A stretch of DNA of 64,000 nucleotides from Conus ventricosus (lineage: Eukaryota; Mollusca; Gastropoda; Neogastropoda; Conidae), in contig CM031612.1 of assembly GCA_018398815.1 (NCBI GenBank), forward strand, positions 1,459,166-1,523,165. Direction: 5' to 3'. Every line of letters begins with the position of its first letter. Position 1 is the first letter of the stretch. The position numbers were made by a program, and so were the translations under genes. Below, piece by piece: positions 35,430 to 47,167 of this stretch. The notes beneath the pieces are model-generated. The model saw only the letters and a list, made by a program, of their open reading frames with translations, did no database searches and was not told the origin of the DNA.

Positions 35430-36560
35430 ATGGCAGCATTGAGGATGAAGATTAATATTTTTTTTGATCGTGGAGGACGACATAGTGGATTCCCCTTGGG
35501 ATCGGCATCGCACGGGGCTTCTCATAGCATGATGACTAAGCAGAAAATCGTTGCGAACATTACCAACAATTCTGTCTAAAAAAAAACAGAAAGTAAGGTC
35601 AAACATTCTAACCCAAGATTATAGGGCCAAGAAACCACCCGACGTATAAGACCCCCTACAAGATTTTGAAAGTAAAAGAAGACCAATTGTTTGTAGATGA
35701 GCGACCAGGCCAACTTGTTTCAGCTTACAACTAAAACAGACCCAAACAAAGTTTAAGCCGTGGGTTCAATTTAGAAATAGACCTCAAGTGAAAGGATCAA
35801 AATCGCCTTGTGCCTATGTTAAGGCCCCAAATTAAGGGCGGAGGCAGAGTTGCTAAACTTCAAAACACACTGCAAGCACTTCCCGTACAGATAACCCCAA
35901 ATGCACACATGAACTTAAAAGAATTAAATCAATCCCGTAGCAGGTGAATTAATAAATGTAATAGAAGCAGAATCCAGTTTTTCATAAGAAACAGCGTTAA
36001 AGACTATCCACGACTCGCCGCTACGCCAAGCTATAAACAACGGCCCTTGATCGTACTTAAGAACAACAAAGGCGAATTTAACAAACAATAAAGCAAAAGC
36101 TGGGTGAACAAGATGAGGTCATAAAAAAGAGAAAAAGAAAAACTCGTATGTGAGGCTGACGACTCCATCGTAGGGCCTGAAAAAAAAAAGAATAACTCCA
36201 AAGACTAAAAATCTTGACCAAGAGAGAACAGCAAGAACAAGAAAGTGCTACTACTAACCGAGACCATGTACGAACCAAGTGCATGAAATAAGAGAAACTA
36301 TCCGAAAAAATTTATATGAAGACACAACGCGTTTTTTTGTTTTTTATTTTGTTGGGGGGGGGGGGGGGGGGGGGGGGCGGGGTGAAGACCGAATAAAACC
36401 TGTTTTTAGAGAGCCAGGCCGTCACATTAGCAAAAGCGTTATAACTGCCTTAGGATTTGCAAAAAGTACACTGGTAATGGCATTACAGGCGTGGGTGGAG
36501 GGCAACGTTCAGTGCGCACCACCGCCATCGCCTCCCCTGCTAAATCAATGTGAAAAATAA
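35430..36560 (+). pseudogene. Acidic/membrane protein, copy B
   Basis: Counterpart of 1222-2240. It keeps the C-terminal hydrophobic segment (VITALGFAKSTLVMALQA) and the proline-rich end. A run of about 25 G at 36353-36377 is absent in copy A and is most likely a sequencing artefact. Many frameshifts. Confidence 0.4.
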
Positions 36561-36609
36561 CAGCTTGATCATCTTGCATTTATTAAAAAAATTAGCCGGT
36601 AAAGCTGCT

Positions 36610-38031
36610 ATAGACTCTTTACCTGGTATAATAGGTGTGTAATTGTTAGCAGGCATTTTGTCTACATGCAAGCAAATTAGATGTCATTTAGTGCCACGCA
36701 CTTATGGACATTAGTGTCACTTAATAGTTTGGGTTAATTTTTAGTAAGATACATGCCCAAGAAATCCAAAGGCCTTTTAATCCAAGAACAGCGCTTGTCT
36801 TATCATAATTCATTGTCATCGCGAACAGAGTCCTCGAGCTTTGCTGAGTCTTCAATTGACTTTTTTGGGGTTTATGGACAACGGGGATCAAGATTACTAA
36901 TCATGGGTGTTCTTTTATTGTTTGTAATATTACTGGCTTCAGAAATATGTCTTTTTTCCCACCCATCTGTTTCATATCCTGCTATCAGCAAATCGAATAT
37001 TCTAGGAATAATTATTGAACCTATCTGGAGTCTGAGGATCAGAAGGCAGCATGACTAAAACGCACGCCCACCAGCAAAAGATCCCTATTCAATTCTTGTA
37101 ACTAGCGAATAGACAACCATTTTGGTACACTCAGATGAAAACTTGAAAGTAAAAGTCAACTGTAGCATTAAAGGTGTCCTCTAATTTGCTAAGTATTAGT
37201 TTTTGTTCGTCAAAGCCATTCGAAAAGATCAGTTACTGCTCTGATCTTGGCCTGTGCTTTGCGACCCAAAGCAAACACCAAACGTTTAAGAACGAAAAGA
37301 TACGATATTCGTTCCAATACCCGCCCTAGTTATTGCCCTTAGAAGTTTCCAGATAAATGTTTTCCATGCTGTATTAGCACTTGCTGTAGGGACACAGGCA
37401 TACCAGATGTGCCTGGAAATAACATAATTAAAGTGGAGAATGCCAGTATCATATTTATAGCATTATCTTTGTCGTTGCCGCCAAACCCAAAAATTATAAA
37501 AGTACGCCTAGGCCATTTATTAAGATCCACATTTGTCCTAAAGTATGTCTTGATGTTAAATTACATTCGGTAACAGATCCTTATCAAAAGCCTCTCATGT
37601 CAATTCAGATGCTGAATGAATTTAAACGATGTTGTCATTCGGTAATGTTGCTTGCATATCAGTCAAAACGTCTGAAGGTGTAATAGAATTAAATCTGTAC
37701 ACTAACCACACCAAAGGATCATGTGTTGATTTTAAATTATCAGCATAACTCCACACCCCACCGCAGTTAAGCGCAAAACACAGCAAAGTTTTAAACAGGT
37801 TTCAGATAAAACTGCATCGGATGACCTAAACCCACGCTTGTACTTAGCATATGTCGTTTTTCAATAGTGTTTCAGATAGCTCATCAATGAGAAACACTCA
37901 CCTTTTTATGAAAGAGGCAGTCAGGGATCACAGGCCATGTCAAGAGTAATCAGATGCTATATTTTTAAGATTATAGTGCGGGCCCCAAACAGAAAATTTG
38001 TTAGACGCCAGTAATAATAGAATGCACACAT
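36610..38031 (-). pseudogene. Candidate virion structural protein, copy B
   Basis: Counterpart of 2290-3620 and collinear with it at the DNA level, but with an indel every few tens of bases, so no long frame survives. It supports the gene limits inferred in copy A. Confidence 0.4.
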
Positions 38032-38049
38032 TTTTAATTTGTTTTAAAA

Positions 38050-38755
38050 AAAGTTAGTCCCAATAACAACTCTATGAACCGTCCTTCGTTTATAGAACAG
38101 AGCTATTGATAACAAATGACGGGCGCAAACCGTTCGCGCTCCCCATGAATATATTACAAAGTCGTATGGTTTACTATAAGCAAAGCCAAGGATAATAACA
38201 AGATTCTAAAAGTTACCAAGCAGGGACCAAAATAGCCAGATTTAATAATACCTGAAGGTTATAACGGGTTTGCTCACTAAAATAATCATGGGATAACTTG
38301 ACATACTCTCAAACTAAACAATGCAAATCAAAACAAAGTAACCAACAAGCTGAAGAAGTATCTTACATTTTTGAATAAGAGCTAGCTAAAATTTAGGCTT
38401 TACAACTGGTGCAATCTACCCACTTATAGTTTTAGTGCTGCGCCAACAGAAACACCATATGAGGGGTAAAGTCCGCTCGATCTGCATTACATTCATTACT
38501 CATGTTCATTTGGATGAGCTTAGCACTGAATACACATATATGAATGGAATTGCCCACACCAGTTTTTTAAGAAGCACTTCCTCCTTCATGGAAAGCAAGC
38601 ATATAGCGATTATGAAATTATACAATTTCCCTAATTTACAGTTTCAAAGATTAGTATTTGTGGGAGGGTCGGATCAATTATATAACAACCAAAGACAAAG
38701 CGGAGGAAAGTATGAAAAATGTGTCTACCTGCACATTGTTTTGGAAATAAAATAA
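38050..38755 (+). pseudogene. Candidate PX/penton-like protein, copy B
   Basis: Counterpart of 3639-4329. The last 106 codons (38435-38755) are open. They show HVHLDELSTEYTYMNG, FPNLQFQRLVFVGGSDQLYN and the terminal LHIVLEIK. This segment is intact here and frameshifted in copy A, so the two copies complement each other as evidence for one gene. Confidence 0.45.
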
Positions 38756-38770
38756 AAATTTTAACAATAA

Positions 38771-39640
38771 ATGACGGCGGGGTGGTGCTAAGCAACCTGG
38801 GAGTATACAAAAGCGGCCTGAAAGGTTGTATAGCCCTTAGAAATAAAAGACCTTGTCAGACGATGCGTGCGCTTTGAACAGAACTTGTGAGATCGTCACA
38901 AAGAAAGGATAATAAGAACACAAAAGATGTGGATCGAAATAAACTGCCAAGAGGTTGACGTACAACAAAAGGTTTTCCTAAACTAGAACAACTCCGTCAA
39001 TCTAGAATCAAATAAAGTTGCCAGTATAAAATAACAAAAGTTCGAAAACCTTACCTACAAATGGCACATAAGAACCATATTTAGAATGGAACAAAAAAAT
39101 TTGAAATCAAACCCCAGATACATCTTTTAAGGCCGTCAAAACAGTATTCAGAAAAGCATTCAACTCTGGCCCAAAACCGAAAGCCTTAAGCCGGACGACA
39201 ATAGTCGGAAAGCAATAGAAAAAAACTCCGTAGTTAACAAACCTTACATCCTCCACGAAAAGAAACAGTATAGATAAAAAAAGCTTCTACCAAATTACAG
39301 TTCTTACCAAGCAGAAAATTAGAGACACGTACACAATAATAATTGAAATTATCTAACTGACCTTTAAAGATGTTGAGCGGATAGTGGCTTGTGGGCTAAA
39401 GAGACGTCCTTATAAAATGAATAATATAAGCAGGCAAAAACTAAGACTTAGAAACGTCCTTAACGTAAACACAACGACGTTTCTTCACATGGTGAGGACA
39501 ATTAAATCCAAACAACACTCAACAAAATCAATGTATGACTTAAAAGAAAACAATACTAATACAGAACAACAAATGGATTAATCTTACACAATTAATGCCT
39601 CGTGGGTTATGATTATACATACCAATTTATGACGTAAAGT
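38771..39640 (+). pseudogene. Conserved Polinton-linked protein, copy B
   Basis: Counterpart of 4349-5160, between the PX-like gene and the ATPase. DNA similarity is clear but frames are destroyed by indels. Function is unknown. Confidence 0.35.
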
Positions 39641-39692
39641 ATTAAAAAAAAGAATAACAGGATTATATAATAAATACTGATTAAATAAACCA

Positions 39693-40330
39693 AGAGCAGT
39701 TAAACCTTTAATGAACAAAAACACCTCACTTGCTCATTGAAATTGGGTGGGCAGACTTGTTTTGTGAAAAACAATATATGTCCCAAGACCTATTAAACAA
39801 ACAGTTTATATCGCTATCAATTTAATCATATAGAAGTTTTCAGTCCAACACAAAAAAAGTGCACAAAGCCTCTCATGATAGAGGTATATAAGGGACCGAA
39901 GAATTGACATAAATTTATTAAACCCGTCAAAAACAGATGAGTATTTAGAAACAGATTATATAGACAGTTTTGAATTAAACGCAAAACACAATAATAATAG
40001 ATGTACTGTTTCGCAGAAGAGAGACATATTAAAAAAGATAAACACATTGTCGAACTAGCTTTCAGCGGACGACATGCTAGATAAGTGTGTGGATTTTTTA
40101 TGCCCGAAAAATAACTCGGTATTTAAAAGACTTTAGAGAACAGATACAGACTGAAATTAATATTACACCTGAAAGACAAAGACACATTTAGAACAGAAAG
40201 ATTGCAGTAACATGATGTTAATGAAATGACCCATTAAAAACACAGGATTACAAAAAACTGAAATCATAAAAGTTTTAGTAAATTCGAAATGAAAACGTAT
40301 TAACCCCACCTACACAGTATGATGGTATAG
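39693..40330 (+). pseudogene. Packaging ATPase, copy B (noisy)
   Basis: Counterpart of 5220-5825 and 43665-44270. Walker A sequence remains recognisable at about 39745-39775 with insertions. The ISVW-containing region is disrupted. It ends about 45 bp before the right hairpin. Differences from copy C are almost all single-base indels. Confidence 0.65.
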
Positions 40331-40372
40331 AATGATAATCGTTTATATTTTGTTCTAGAAGTCTAACTTGTC

Positions 40373-40465
40373 AGAGCAACTGGTAAAAACCAATCCTGGG
40401 ATCCATTCTGCCCGTAAACTGGGATGAGGCGGAAGAGGCCCGAGGATTGTATTTCCCCCGATCTC
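40373..40465. repeat. Right terminal hairpin of copy B (noisy)
   Basis: A recognisable hairpin with arms containing CCAATCCTGGG and GAGGATTG around GTAAACTGGGATGA. Several mismatches and indels are present compared with the clean version at 44308-44395. Confidence 0.75.
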
Positions 40466-43356
40466 AGTTCGCTTGGATTCCGACCAGGACGGAATGATTT
40501 GGGGGAAAGCTTCACTTCGGTCCCCTGTTGTTCGTCTGAGTGACGCTCCATTGGTAGTTGACGGCGGTAACCAAAACAAAAGGCGTTAGTCGAGCTAGAT
40601 AGAATATCGAGTCATAGGTCAGTGCCAGGACCACGACGGTTCAGGTGTGCCCTTTGGCCTGTGCCTGGAACTGGTAGTCGTCTCCTTTTGGCAAGAGCCA
40701 CTACAGCCAGTTGCAGAACAGGTGAGGTTGAACGTCCGTATGTGCAGGTTGTGAATTTGTAAGGATCATGGTGAGTATTGATCGCATTTGTCTTGTATTA
40801 TGGCGAGTAGTAACATGTTAGATGTCATGTATAATGTATAGTTGTATTAAGGGTTGTAGCGAAAACTGTTATCTGGTATGATGTCGTCTTGTTCGGTGAT
40901 TGAAACATCTATGTTCAGCCGGATATGTGTTGTACTACTTTTCTGTATATTCTGTAAGTAGTGTACCTAGTGGTTCTGATTCATAGTCCATGTGATAGTT
41001 TGGCTATACAATTGTGGGTTTCGATAAAAATAACCGTTGATGACGTGATGTAAGATATTGGTTGTGTATTATTCGTGTTAATTTCAGTGGGTTCAATAAG
41101 GTATTTGAGTGTTGCATTTTGTTGAGGAACATAGCGAGAGACATGTGGCAGAAGAGTCTGCAAGAAACGTAAAGGGATTGTGCTCACTTATCATTTGTAC
41201 GATAGTGTTCTAGTTGAAAATGATTAATGAAAGTACGGAGTCGCCTGCCACCGCAATGGGGATCGTTTTAACTGTGCAGTAGGGCAAGGCAAATTGGTAG
41301 TCCGAGTGGTTTTATATTACCGGAGAACCGGTCGTGGCTAATTCAACTATATTGTGTTTCTTCTAACTTCGTTACGAGTCATTGTTCTTGACGCGTGTGT
41401 CGTGCGCGTGCAGACTGTAATTGTGATGTATGCATGTGGTACGGTACAGTGTAGACCATAGGTTAGAAGTATTGTTAAGTAACGTGACAGTCACACCCAT
41501 GCAGTGATGTAATGTGTTTTGTGCGAATATGTTGGAGAAAGATATTTAGGTTGTAGGGAAACATTCTCCCATTATGGACTTTCAGTAGTCCGTAAAGAGT
41601 AAGGTAAAGTTTAAGGCGGGTATCACATCAGAAGAAAGGATAAAAACGAAGGATGTGCGGGCAATGTAAAAATTGTAATGAAGTATGGATTTGTTGGCAT
41701 AAACAAGGATTAACCACTAGATTGATTTGACAATAGATGACATGAGATTGGGGTGCAGGATGGAAATTTTGATGAACAAATCAAGTTATTGATATATGAT
41801 TATAATTGACAGTGCAAAGATGGATGAGAATGTGAAGGATTATAGATTGCGCGAGCCGATTCTCTTGTATGGCATATTCTAGAACTGTGAACCGTTAGAA
41901 ATTAATAAGAACATATTTTTGTTGTTGATTTTTGAGATGGGGATAACTAATGATAACAAATGTGGAAACATTTCTTGTGAGATTGCCCAATCCTAATTTT
42001 TGTTTAGTAATTTCCTAAGGGGGGGCCCTGGAGTCCCGTATTGGGGTGCATAGTATTAGGGAATATTTCACACGAGAATTGTATGTGTCGAGTCAAAATT
42101 TTTATATTAATAGTGTAGATTTGCTCAGAGGATAATATGTTTTTACTGTTGTTTGTAAAGTATTGGCAGGAATGGATATGAAAACCCCAAATTACGGTTG
42201 GTGGGGGGTGAATACTAAATTCAAGAGGTCACGTCTCATTCCGCGAGTGGTAGGTATGCAAGGAGATAGGAGAGTTAAAGTATTTACTAGGTAGTTAAAA
42301 TATTGCCTTGAATGACACGGGTAGTAGCAAATAATTACAGTAGAGGCCCTACAGTGTGTCAGCAGGGTGGATCCCTGTTCGTCCTGATGTGGTCCAGAAC
42401 CACCGCATCTGCTGCCGCGTGCCGGCAGTAGAGCGTCGGCGTCCAGATGCCTGCCTGCTATCCTTCCCCGGATAGGGAAACCATCCAGGGCCGTCTGGCC
42501 CGTCTTACGGCTCTACCGGGGTTCTCCCGTGGTTTCTCTCCATCCACCTTTTGCTCTACCCCGTTCGGCGTCCTGTGATGAGGGCGCTGCACCAGACCTT
42601 CCCGTCACCCTTCATGTCCGTCGGGTCCTTCAGAGAAGAGGTGCCTTCGAGCCGCCGGACCTCCGTCGAAGGGGCGTTCCCTGGTGTTGGGTGCGCCATG
42701 TGTCGCGACCCAGGTCAGGTGTAGGATTCAGACCGTGAGGAGTCACGGTCGGTGCCGGGGTGTAGAGTCTTTGGGTGTCAGTCTGCGTGAGGCCACGGAC
42801 CGCGCAGTGGAGCGGAGTCATCCGTGGATGAGTCAGCCTAGCCGAGGGACCACGGGACCCGCGCTGAGGATCGGAGTTCACCGAGGAGGAGTCAGTCAGT
42901 GCGTGACCACGGAATAGTTCCAAGGCCTAGAGCTTTCCTTCCCGGGCCGGCAATAGGTTGTCCCCATGGTGTGTAGAAGGGGTGTAGCGATAGGCAGTAG
43001 GATAGGGTGTTTATCTACTGCCTCCTTTTGGGACGTAAGTTAGCCACCACGTGTGCGGGCTATCTCTCTCAGCGTCCCAATGTCGCAGTGATATACCTGC
43101 AACTGGTGTTTTAGTATAGGTTAAGGTTCTCAGTGTCGTAGTAGGGTAGGGTGGGTCAGTGAAGAATTGTGTATACCGGTGTGTGGTCTGTAGATGACGT
43201 GAGTGGTGTGCCGCCCTTGGTAAGTTTGGTAGTGGTATGAAATAAAGAGGTGCCGCGTGAATTGTAAAGTTGTGTAAGTGTGCTGTGTTGTCTTCTCTAG
43301 TGAGTAATAGGAGTGGGTATGGGAGGAAGGTCCGACCCGGCATAGCGACCGTGACA
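40466..43356 (+). repeat. 3' LTR of element 1, second part, noisy duplicate
   Basis: It matches 44396-47162 and 16880-19651 throughout but with very frequent single-base insertions and deletions. It ends GCGACCGTGACA and is followed by LINE sequence. Most likely an unpolished alternate assembly of the segment that follows. Confidence 0.85.
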
Positions 43357-43603
43357 AGATCCAAAACATCTATACTTACTGTCTTTTTGGTTTTGTAAGA
43401 GTTGCCTCGTAGAGTTTGTTTCTATAATGTTTCTTCTTCTCTCTGATGTTTCTTTAAAAAATGTTCTTATTGTTTGCATAAACTCCTTTCTTACTTTATA
43501 ATCAAAGTTGGGTTTTGAATCTGTAGGAAAGCGTCAGTGTACATAATGCTGTCTGTCATCTTCTTTTCTTGACTTCACATTCATATCATACCATCCATTT
43601 GTT
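43357..43603 (-). mobile_element. LINE fragment, noisy duplicate
   Basis: It corresponds to 47163-47413 (minus-strand LINE ORF2 between endonuclease and reverse transcriptase). It stops abruptly at CCATTTGTTG, where Polinton-like sequence (copy C) begins without any target duplication. This is probably an assembly junction. Confidence 0.8.
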
Positions 43604-43664
43604 GTAAAAAAACCGGAAAGTATGATAAAATAATATGGATTAGATTAAATTCTGTTATAAAACC

Positions 43665-44270
43665 ATGGAGCAGTTAAACTTTATGACAAAAACTCCTCAT
43701 TGCTCATTGATTTGTGGGCAGACTGGTTGTGGAAAAACAATATTTGTCCTAGACTATTACAAACAGTTTATCGCTATAATTTTAATCATATTGTGGTTTT
43801 CTGTCCAACACTTAATGGAACAAAGCATATCATGATAGAAGGTTATATGGACAGATGATGACATATATTTAGTTATCCCAGCAATAAACTGAGTGAGTGT
43901 TTAGAACAGTTTTATAGACTGTTTGAAGGAACGCAAACACTATTTATTATAGATGACTGTTCGGCAGAAAGAGACATAGTTAAAAAGAGAAACACTTTGT
44001 CGAAACTAGCTTTCAGCGGAAGACATGCTAGGATAAGTGTGTGGATTTTATGCCAGAAATATAACTCGGTTTTAAAAGACTTTAGAGAACAGTTAAAGAC
44101 TGTAGTTTTATTTCACATGAAAGACAAAGACTCATTTGAAGAATGTTTGCGTGAAAATGATGTTTTGAAAATGACCAGGAAAAACACAGGATTAAACAAA
44201 ACTGAAATCTGAAAAGTTTAGTAAATTAGTATTGAAAACGGATAACCCTACACAGTATGTTTGTTTGTAG
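43665..44270 (+). pseudogene. FtsK/A32-type DNA-packaging ATPase, copy C
   Basis: This is the clearest copy of the packaging ATPase. Walker A CGQTGCGKT follows about 15 codons after the ATG at 43665. A frameshift occurs after LDYYKQF. Then come Walker B IIDDCSAERD, LAFSGRHARISVWILCQKYN and KDFREQLKTVVLFHMKDKDS. The tail FEECLRENDV is followed by a frameshift and the end at 44270. The 606-bp length equals that of copy A. The product would power DNA packaging into a capsid. Few changes separate it from an open frame, consistent with recent activity. Confidence 0.85.
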
Positions 44271-44307
44271 ATAATCGTTATTTTTGGTTATTGAAGTCTT
44301 ACTTGTC

Positions 44308-44395
44308 AGAGAACGGGGAAATACCAATCTGGGTTACTTTCGCCCGAAACTGGGTGAGGCGGAAGTGGCCCAGGATTGGTATTTCCCCGTTCTCT
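44308..44395. repeat. Right terminal hairpin of Polinton-like element, clean copy
   Basis: Outer arms AGAGAACGGGGAAATACC and GGTATTTCCCCGTTCTCT are exact complements. The inner arms CACTTTCGCCC/GGCGGAAGTGG type flank a loop of about 12 bases (GAAACTGGGTGA). The GGGGAAA stem block differs from the left end (GTAGATA) but is matched within this end. Confidence 0.93.
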
Positions 44396-47162
44396 GTTCG
44401 CTTGGTTCCGACCGGTCGGAATGAGTTGGGGTAGCTTCACTTCGGTCCCTGGTGTTCGTCGACGTGGACGCGCCTTGTAGTTGCGGCGGCAGCGCCGTTA
44501 GTCGAGCTGAGTGACTTCGAGTCATAGTCAGTGCCAGGTCCTCGTCGGGTCTGGTGTGCCCTTGGCCTTGTGCCGGGTTCTGTGTCGTCTCTGTTGGCAG
44601 CCACTTCAGCCAGTTGCAGAACTGGTGTGGTTGAACGTCCGTTTGTGCAGGTTGGTGATTTGTTAGGTTCATGGTGGTGTTGTTCGTCATGTTGTCTTGT
44701 ATTATGGCGAGGTTGTACTGTAGTTGTCATGTTATGTTTAGTTGTATTAGGGTTGTTGCGTATACTGGTTATCGGTATGATGTCGTCTTGGTTCGGTGAT
44801 TGAAACTTCTTGTCAGCCGGTTTGTGTTGTTACTACTTTTACTGTATATTCTGTAAGTAGTGTACATAGTGGTTCCTGAGTTCAATTGTCATGTGATAGT
44901 TTGGCTAGACAATGTGGGTTCGATATAATAACCGTTGAGGACGGTGATGTAGATATTGGTTGTGATTAGTTCGTGTTAATTTCAGTGGGTTCAATAAGGT
45001 TATTTGAGGTTGCATTTTGTTGAGGATCATAGCGTGAGTCAGGTGCAGATGTGTCTGCATGAATCGTAAAGGGATTGTGCTCAATTTCAGTTGTAAATAG
45101 TAGTGGTTCGTTGAAATTGATTAATGATTTCGGAGTCGACCTGCACAGCATTGGGATCGGTTAACTGTGCAGTAGGCCAAGGCTAATTGGTAGTCGAGTG
45201 GTTTATACCGGAGTACGGTCGTGGCTATTCAACTTATATTGGTGTCTTCTAACTTTCGTTACGAGTCATGGTTCTTGACGCGTGTGTGTGCGCGTGCAGA
45301 CTGTATTGGTGATGTATGCATGTGGTACAGGACAGTGAGTCCATATGGTTAGAAGTTTTGTTAAGTAAATGACAGTCGTCACACATGCAGGGATGTATGT
45401 GTTTGTGACAGAATAGGGTTGGAGAAAGATATTTTAGGTTGTAGGAAACATTCCTTATGACTTTTAGTAGTCGGAAAGAAGGGTAAGGTAAAGTTTAAGG
45501 CGGGTAGCTCAGCAGTTGATAGGATAAAAACGAAGGATGTGCGGCATGTAATATTGTATGAGTATGGTTGTGTTGGCATAACAAGGATTAACCACTAGAT
45601 TGTTTGACATAGATGACATGAGATGTGGGTGCTGGATGGAAATTTTGATGAACAAATCATGTTTTGATATATGATTATAATTGACAGTGCAAAGAGGGAT
45701 GAGAATGTGAAGGATTGTGGCGGCGAGCCGATTCTTTTGTATGATATGCTAGAACTGTGAACGTTAGAAATTAATAAGTTCTTTTTTTTGTTGTTGTTTT
45801 TTGAGATGGGGATTACTAATGATTACTATGTGGAAACATTTCCTTGTGAGATTGCCCATTTCCTAAGTTTTGTTTAGTATTTCCTAAGGGGCCCATGGAG
45901 TCCGTATTGGGGTGCTTAGATTGGATTATTTCTCCGAGAATTGTGTGCGAGTCATAATTTTATATGTAATAGTGTAGATTGGCTCAGAGAGAATATTGTT
46001 TTACTGTTGTTGTAAAGGTTGGCAGGGAATGGATATGATAACCCAAAGTAAACGGGTTGTGGGGGGTGTATTCGAAATTCAAGTGGTCACTCTCATTCCC
46101 GAGTGGGAGGTAGGCAAGGGAGATGGAGAGTTAAAGTTTTACTAGGTAGTTTATAGGCCTTGATGACTCGGGTAGTAGCAATATTACAGTAGTGGCCTAC
46201 AGTTGTGTCAGCAGGTGGTATCCTGTTCCGTCCTGAGGGTGGGGCCAGACCACCGCAGTCTGCTGCCGCGTGCCGGCAGGTGAGCGGCGGCGTCCAGTTG
46301 CCTGCTGCTTTCCCAGGAGAGGGAAACCATCCAGGCCGTCGGCCGTCTTTCGGCTACGGGGTTCTCCGGGGTTTCTCCAGCCACCTGTTGCTCTACCCGG
46401 TTCGGCGTCCTGTGAGAGGGCGCTGCACCAGACCTTCCCTCACCTCAGTGTCCGTCGGGGCCTTCAGAGAAGGAGGTGTCCTTCGAGCCCCGGACTCGTC
46501 GAGAGGGCGTCTGGTGTGTGGGTGCGCCAGGTGTCGCGCCAGCGCAGGGGAGGAGTCAGACCGTGAGGAGTCACGGGTCGGTGCCGGGGTGTAGAGTCTT
46601 TGGGGTGTCAGTCTGCGTGAGGCCACGGACAGCGCTGGGGAGCGGAGTCAATCCGTGGAGGAGTCAGCCTGCGAGGGTCCACGGACAGCGCTGAGGAGCG
46701 GAGTCATTCCGTGGAGGAGTCAGTCTGTGAGGGTCCCCGGATAGTGCCAAGGACTAGAGCTTTCCGGGCGGCATAGGTTGTCCCATGGGTGTTGTAGAAG
46801 GGGTGTAGCGTTAGGCAGTAGGATAGGGGTGTTAGCTACTGCCTCCTTTTGGGACGTAGTTAGCCACCACGTGTGCGGGCTATCTCTGCGTCCTAGGTCG
46901 CAGTGATATACCGCAATGGTGTTTTAGTATAGGTTAGGGTTCTCAGGGTCGTAGTAGGGTAGGGTGGGTCAGTGAAGAAGTGGGATACCGGTGTTGTGGC
47001 TGTTGATGGACGTGAGTGGTGGCGCCTTGGTTTGTTGGGTGTGTGAATTAAAGTGGTGCGCGTGATTGTAAAGTTGTGTTTAGTGTGCTGTGTTGTCTGC
47101 TATAGTGTGTAATAGGTCTGTGGGTAGGGGTGGTAGGGCCGTCCGGCGCTAGCGACGTGACA
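44396..47162 (+). repeat. 3' LTR of element 1, second part (clean)
   Basis: It continues the LTR interrupted at 24071 (GTTCGCTTGG onwards) and ends at GTGACA, directly before the GTTCC target duplication. It is nearly identical to 16880-19651. Confidence 0.95.
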
Positions 47163-47167
47163 GTTCC
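47163..47167. repeat. Target site duplication GTTCC (right)
   Basis: Matches 16424-16428; LINE sequence resumes after it. Confidence 0.9.

Larger units (their letters stand above)
24072..40465. mobile_element. Polinton/Maverick-like element, copy B, about 16.4 kb
   Basis: Both ends are present: hairpin termini at 24074-24163 and 40373-40465, an 18-bp inverted match inside each (TGACAAGTAAGACTTCAA), and a 5-6 bp target duplication. Size and duplication length fit Polintons (15-20 kb, 6 bp). Content includes a protein-primed type B DNA polymerase (minus, about 29750-33630), zinc-finger protein, candidate virion proteins and a packaging ATPase at the right end. No retroviral-type integrase or adenain-like protease was recognised. 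Most of it, from about 25.2 kb rightward, carries many single-base indels relative to copies A and C, probably unpolished sequence. Confidence 0.85.
43604..44395. mobile_element. Polinton-like right end, copy C (clean)
   Basis: Only the ATPase gene and the terminal hairpin are present. The left edge is abrupt inside the element. It is followed by the same LTR sequence that follows copy B, so it is the same insertion seen twice, not a new one. It gives the best sequence for the right end. Confidence 0.85.
16429..47162 (+). mobile_element. Gmr1-like LTR retrotransposon, internally deleted, split by a Polinton-like element
   Basis: The element begins and ends with about 3.22-kb LTRs (TGTCACC...GTGACA), carries the GTTCC target duplication, and lies in the LINE. 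The internal region (19652-23616) encodes gag, protease, an integrase fragment and only the tail of RNase H. The 3' LTR is interrupted at 24071 by Polinton-like copy B and resumes at 44396, with a noisy duplicate at 40466-43356. Without insertion and assembly duplicate the element would be about 10.4 kb. The 3' LTR halves sum to 3222 bp, against 3223 bp for the 5' LTR, so the insertion of copy B is younger than this element. Confidence 0.85.

Noticed and set aside
43604..44395. A third independent Polinton insertion
   Set aside because: Its right flank is the same LTR position as copy B and its left edge is abrupt; it is better explained as the same insertion assembled twice.
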